DNA from: CAYSEQ01 sp964430475
GTDB taxonomy: Bacteria > Patescibacteriota > Microgenomatia > UBA8517
DNA length: 61,853 nucleotides
Direction: 5' to 3'
Assembly: GCA_964430475.1 (NCBI GenBank)
Contig: CAYSEQ010000005.1
Location: 1-61,853, forward strand
Below the pieces are notes generated by a model. That model made no database searches. It was not told where the DNA came from and was given only the letters and a program-made list of their open reading frames with translations. Every line of letters begins with the position of its first letter. Within the stretch, counting starts at the first letter, position 1. Below, piece after piece: positions 59,526 through 61,853 of this stretch. Position numbers and translations under genes: made by a program.

Positions 59526-61604
59526 AATACCCAAAATTCCCAGAAGGAAGATTACTAAAAGCCAATGGATTAAACTTAAACTTTTCAGACTTACAATTAT
59601 TGGAGCGATGAGTAAAGCAACAAGATTCATTACTTTTATTAAAGGATTCATGGCAGGACCTGAGGTGTCTTTTAGAGGATCTCCCACTGTATCCCCAACT
59701 ACCGAGGCTTTGTGCGCATCCGAGCCCTTCCCACCAAAAAGTCCTTCTTCAATCATCTTTTTGGCATTGTCCCAAGCTCCGCCAGAATTTGCCATAAATA
59801 CGGCAAGAAGTTGTCCAGTAAGGATAGTTCCTGCTAGATATGCGCCTAAAGCTTCCTCTTTAAGTGCTATACCGACCATAATAGGAACCAATATTGCAAC
59901 AAGCGCGGGTGTTGCCAAGGATTCTAAAGAGGCTTTTGTGGTTATGTCTACGACTTTTGCATAGTCGGGTTTTTGCTTTCCCTTCATTATTCCTGGCATT
60001 TCCCTAAATTGTCTTCTTACCTCGTTAATTATTGCGAAAGCACTTGATGAAACCGCTTTTATTGTTAAGGCTGAAAATAGAAATGGTATAGCACCTCCAA
60101 TAAGCAGTCCTACAAAAGCTTGTGGGTGTGAGACATTAATACCTGGAAGTCCGGTATCTGCAAGATAAGATTCAAAAAGCGAAACTGCTGCAACAACCGC
60201 AGAGGCGATTGCAAAACCCTTTGTTGTTGCCTTGGTGGTATTTCCGATTGAGTCAAGTTTGGGTAAAACTCTTAGTGCTTTTCCTTTCATACCTGAAAGT
60301 TCAGAAATTCCCTGGGCATTGTCTGCGATTGGTCCGTAGGAATCCATTGAAACAATAAGTCCGGTAGTGGTTAGCATTCCCATTCCAGCCAAAGAAACAC
60401 CATAGCTTGCTGTTAAAGGATCTTCAAAAAGTAGGAATGAGATCAGTATGGTTATTCCAATTGCAAGGATTGCCCATACTGTAGAAGAAAAACCAGAGAC
60501 TAAACCCTGTAGAATTACTGTTGCCGGACCAGTTTGAGACTGCTTGGCAATTTCTTTTACAGGTGAATGATCACCTGTTGCATATTCAGTTAGTAAAAAT
60601 ATTACTACCGAAAGAACAATGCCGATAGTGGTTACTAATGCGAGTCTATTGTCTAGATTTAGAAAGTTACCCAAAAGAAAAAAGCCAGCGATTGATGCAA
60701 GAGCAGAGATAACAAAGGCGTTGATGATTCCTTGTACGCCTTCTTTTATTTCCCTTTTACCTTTTCCACGAACAGCTAGAATTCCCAAGGTTGAAGTAGC
60801 CACCCCTAATGCTCTTACGCTAAGAGGAAAAAGAACTCCAGGTAACCCGAAGGTTTTTCCGCCTAAAATCATTGCTGCAACTAAAGTAACTTCATAACTT
60901 TCAAAAAGGTCAGCAGCCATCCCGGCGCAGTCACCTACATTGTCACCCACCTGATCTGCAATTACTGCTGCATTCCGCGGATCGTCTTCCGGGATTCCCT
61001 TTTCAACTTTGCCCACCAGATCCGCTCCGACATCCGCTGCCTTAGTGTATATTCCTCCCCCTACCCTCATAAAAAGAGCAAGAAGACTTCCTCCAAAACC
61101 AAAACCCACCAAAACCTCAGTTGCCAACTCTTTGTAGATCCAATAAATTATTGTTGCACCCAATAAGCCCAAACCTACCGTAAGCATCCCTGTTGTTGCT
61201 CCAGCTTTAAATGCAAGTTCAAGTGCATTACCAAAACCTCTGTTGGATGCTTGTGCGACTCTAACATTTGCTCGGGTTGCAATATTCATCCCGATTGTTC
61301 CGACCAATGCGGAGAAAAATGCGCCCATTAAAAATGCTAAAGATCTACCGATCCCTAGAAATGTTGTTCCGGCTGTGAGATAAAGAAAGATGGTAAGCAA
61401 AAAGACAATTGGAATAATTGTTTTGAATTGGCGTTTTAAATAAGCATTTGCCCCTTCCTTTATCGCGTTTCCTATTTCTTGCATTTTGGGGTTTCCGGAT
61501 TCTTGTGAAAGTACTAAATTTGCAAGCCAAAATGCTATGCCTATTCCAGCAATTGCGAAGATTAAGATGATAGTAAGAAAGTTATTTATTTGAGTCTCCA
61601 ACAT
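59496..61604 (-). CDS. hppA: Membrane-bound pyrophosphatase, K+-independent type
   Basis: This 702-residue protein has about 16 TM helices. It uses pyrophosphate hydrolysis to pump H+ (or Na+) out. Signature residues are DVGADLVGKVEKGIPEDD, DNVGDCAGMAADLFESYE and GDTVGDPLKDTSGPAMN. The K+-independence marker is Lys in GNTTKATTKGFAIASA (K+-dependent enzymes have Ala there). It recovers energy from PPi of biosynthesis, a common feature in fermentative, reduced-genome bacteria. The last gene of the window. Confidence 0.96.
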   Translation of the reverse strand: MLETQINNFLTIILIFAIAGIGIAFWLANLVLSQESGNPKMQEIGNAIKEGANAYLKRQFKTIIPIVFLLTIFLYLTAGTTFLGIGRSLAFLMGAFFSALVGTIGMNIATRANVRVAQASNRGFGNALELAFKAGATTGMLTVGLGLLGATIIYWIYKELATEVLVGFGFGGSLLALFMRVGGGIYTKAADVGADLVGKVEKGIPEDDPRNAAVIADQVGDNVGDCAGMAADLFESYEVTLVAAMILGGKTFGLPGVLFPLSVRALGVATSTLGILAVRGKGKREIKEGVQGIINAFVISALASIAGFFLLGNFLNLDNRLALVTTIGIVLSVVIFLLTEYATGDHSPVKEIAKQSQTGPATVILQGLVSGFSSTVWAILAIGITILISFLLFEDPLTASYGVSLAGMGMLTTTGLIVSMDSYGPIADNAQGISELSGMKGKALRVLPKLDSIGNTTKATTKGFAIASAVVAAVSLFESYLADTGLPGINVSHPQAFVGLLIGGAIPFLFSALTIKAVSSSAFAIINEVRRQFREMPGIMKGKQKPDYAKVVDITTKASLESLATPALVAILVPIMVGIALKEEALGAYLAGTILTGQLLAVFMANSGGAWDNAKKMIEEGLFGGKGSDAHKASVVGDTVGDPLKDTSGPAMNPLIKVMNLVALLIAPIIVSLKSLSLIHWLLVIFLLGILGISITKNPKKF

Positions 61605-61650
61605 TTTATTTTTTTAAAAGTCAATTTTTAAGAATTAATAAATATTAATA

Positions 61651-61678
61651 AATAAAAACGACTCTTCTTTCAAGAGTC
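61651..61678 (-). terminator. Rho-independent terminator on the minus strand
   Basis: On the minus strand GACTCTT (61678-61672) pairs with AAGAGTC (61666-61660) around loop GAAAG, then comes GTTTTTATTT. It lies 56 nt upstream of hppA and would end transcription of a gene beyond the window edge that runs in the same direction, or attenuate hppA. On the plus strand the stem lacks a good U-run. Confidence 0.5.
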
Positions 61679-61794
61679 AGGTCTTTATTATATTTTATTG
61701 AATAAATTTTTGTATTGCAAGTCTTTGTGCAGGCTATAGACCTTTTAGTTATCCATTAAACTTTTTAATCCTAAATTTTAAACAAACTACAAAT

Positions 61795-61853
61795 TAAGTT
61801 AAAAGTTAAAAATTAAAAATTTTAGAATTAAGAAGCAAGAATCAAGAATTAAG
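61795..61853. repeat. AT-rich short-word repeat tract, third block
   Basis: The end of the window has TTAAGTTAAAAGTTAAAAATT and AAGAAGCAAGAATCAAGAATT words, the same as around 42110-42165 and 44109-44160. It is a dispersed low-complexity spacer that continues beyond the window. Confidence 0.6.

Overview
The window looks like a chromosome segment of an uncultivated, reduced-genome bacterium of the Candidate Phyla Radiation (Patescibacteria), most likely Microgenomates-like. This is inferred from low GC, sparse Shine-Dalgarno motifs with extended -10 promoters close to start codons, a release factor 1 without its N-terminal domain, L31 with a long basic tail, many single-TM secreted hypotheticals with no homology I can name, and AT-rich intergenic repeats. 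Codon use is standard: TGA ends several intact genes.

Two halves differ sharply. Positions 1-30,500 are an accessory and decaying region. It holds a solitary HTH regulator with its own operator, an MgtA-type P-type ATPase, a broken guanylate-kinase-like gene, a broken nucleotidyltransferase gene, membrane-anchored hypotheticals, a cluster of RecB/Cas4-like nuclease, ATP-grasp-like protein and class-A beta-lactamase-like protein, a very large alpha-2-macroglobulin (A2M) followed by a MEMO-family protein, a GT4 glycosyltransferase, a YvcK-type protein with a ParB-like partner, three dead insertion sequences, and truncated glycosyltransferase, NUDIX and unknown genes. Most frameshifts are one-base differences at short homopolymers.

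Positions 30,587-61,604 are housekeeping and almost free of breaks: ychF; rpsF-ssb-rpsR; the proteases ctpA and htrA; prfA-rpmE; a DMT transporter; hisS; dnaB; tRNA-Leu(CAA); an M29 aminopeptidase; efp; a DksA/TraR zinc-finger protein; an RluA pseudouridine synthase; a Kef-type antiporter; a LytR-like protein; a TPR protein; yebC; a Xer recombinase preceded by a 1.1-kb AT-rich non-coding region; gyrA; and a K+-independent membrane pyrophosphatase (hppA).

The most notable object is the A2M at 10,487-15,795. It has an intact thioester motif (GCVEQ) and a C-terminal membrane anchor. Exactly where bacterial A2Ms carry the protease bait region, it carries a complete 129-residue Hint/intein-like domain (Cys first, TxxH, terminal His-Asn) followed by Asp instead of Cys/Ser/Thr. 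That is the signature of a type A bacterial intein-like (BIL) domain and suggests a self-processing bait. Its signal-peptide segment and that of the downstream MEMO gene are each one base out of frame with the main body.

Other points of interest are a family of small hairpins with compensatory stem changes (at 2, 21,717 and 44,083, with a relative at 30,452), a duplicated tRNA-Leu 5' half, and dif-like repeats next to the Xer gene.
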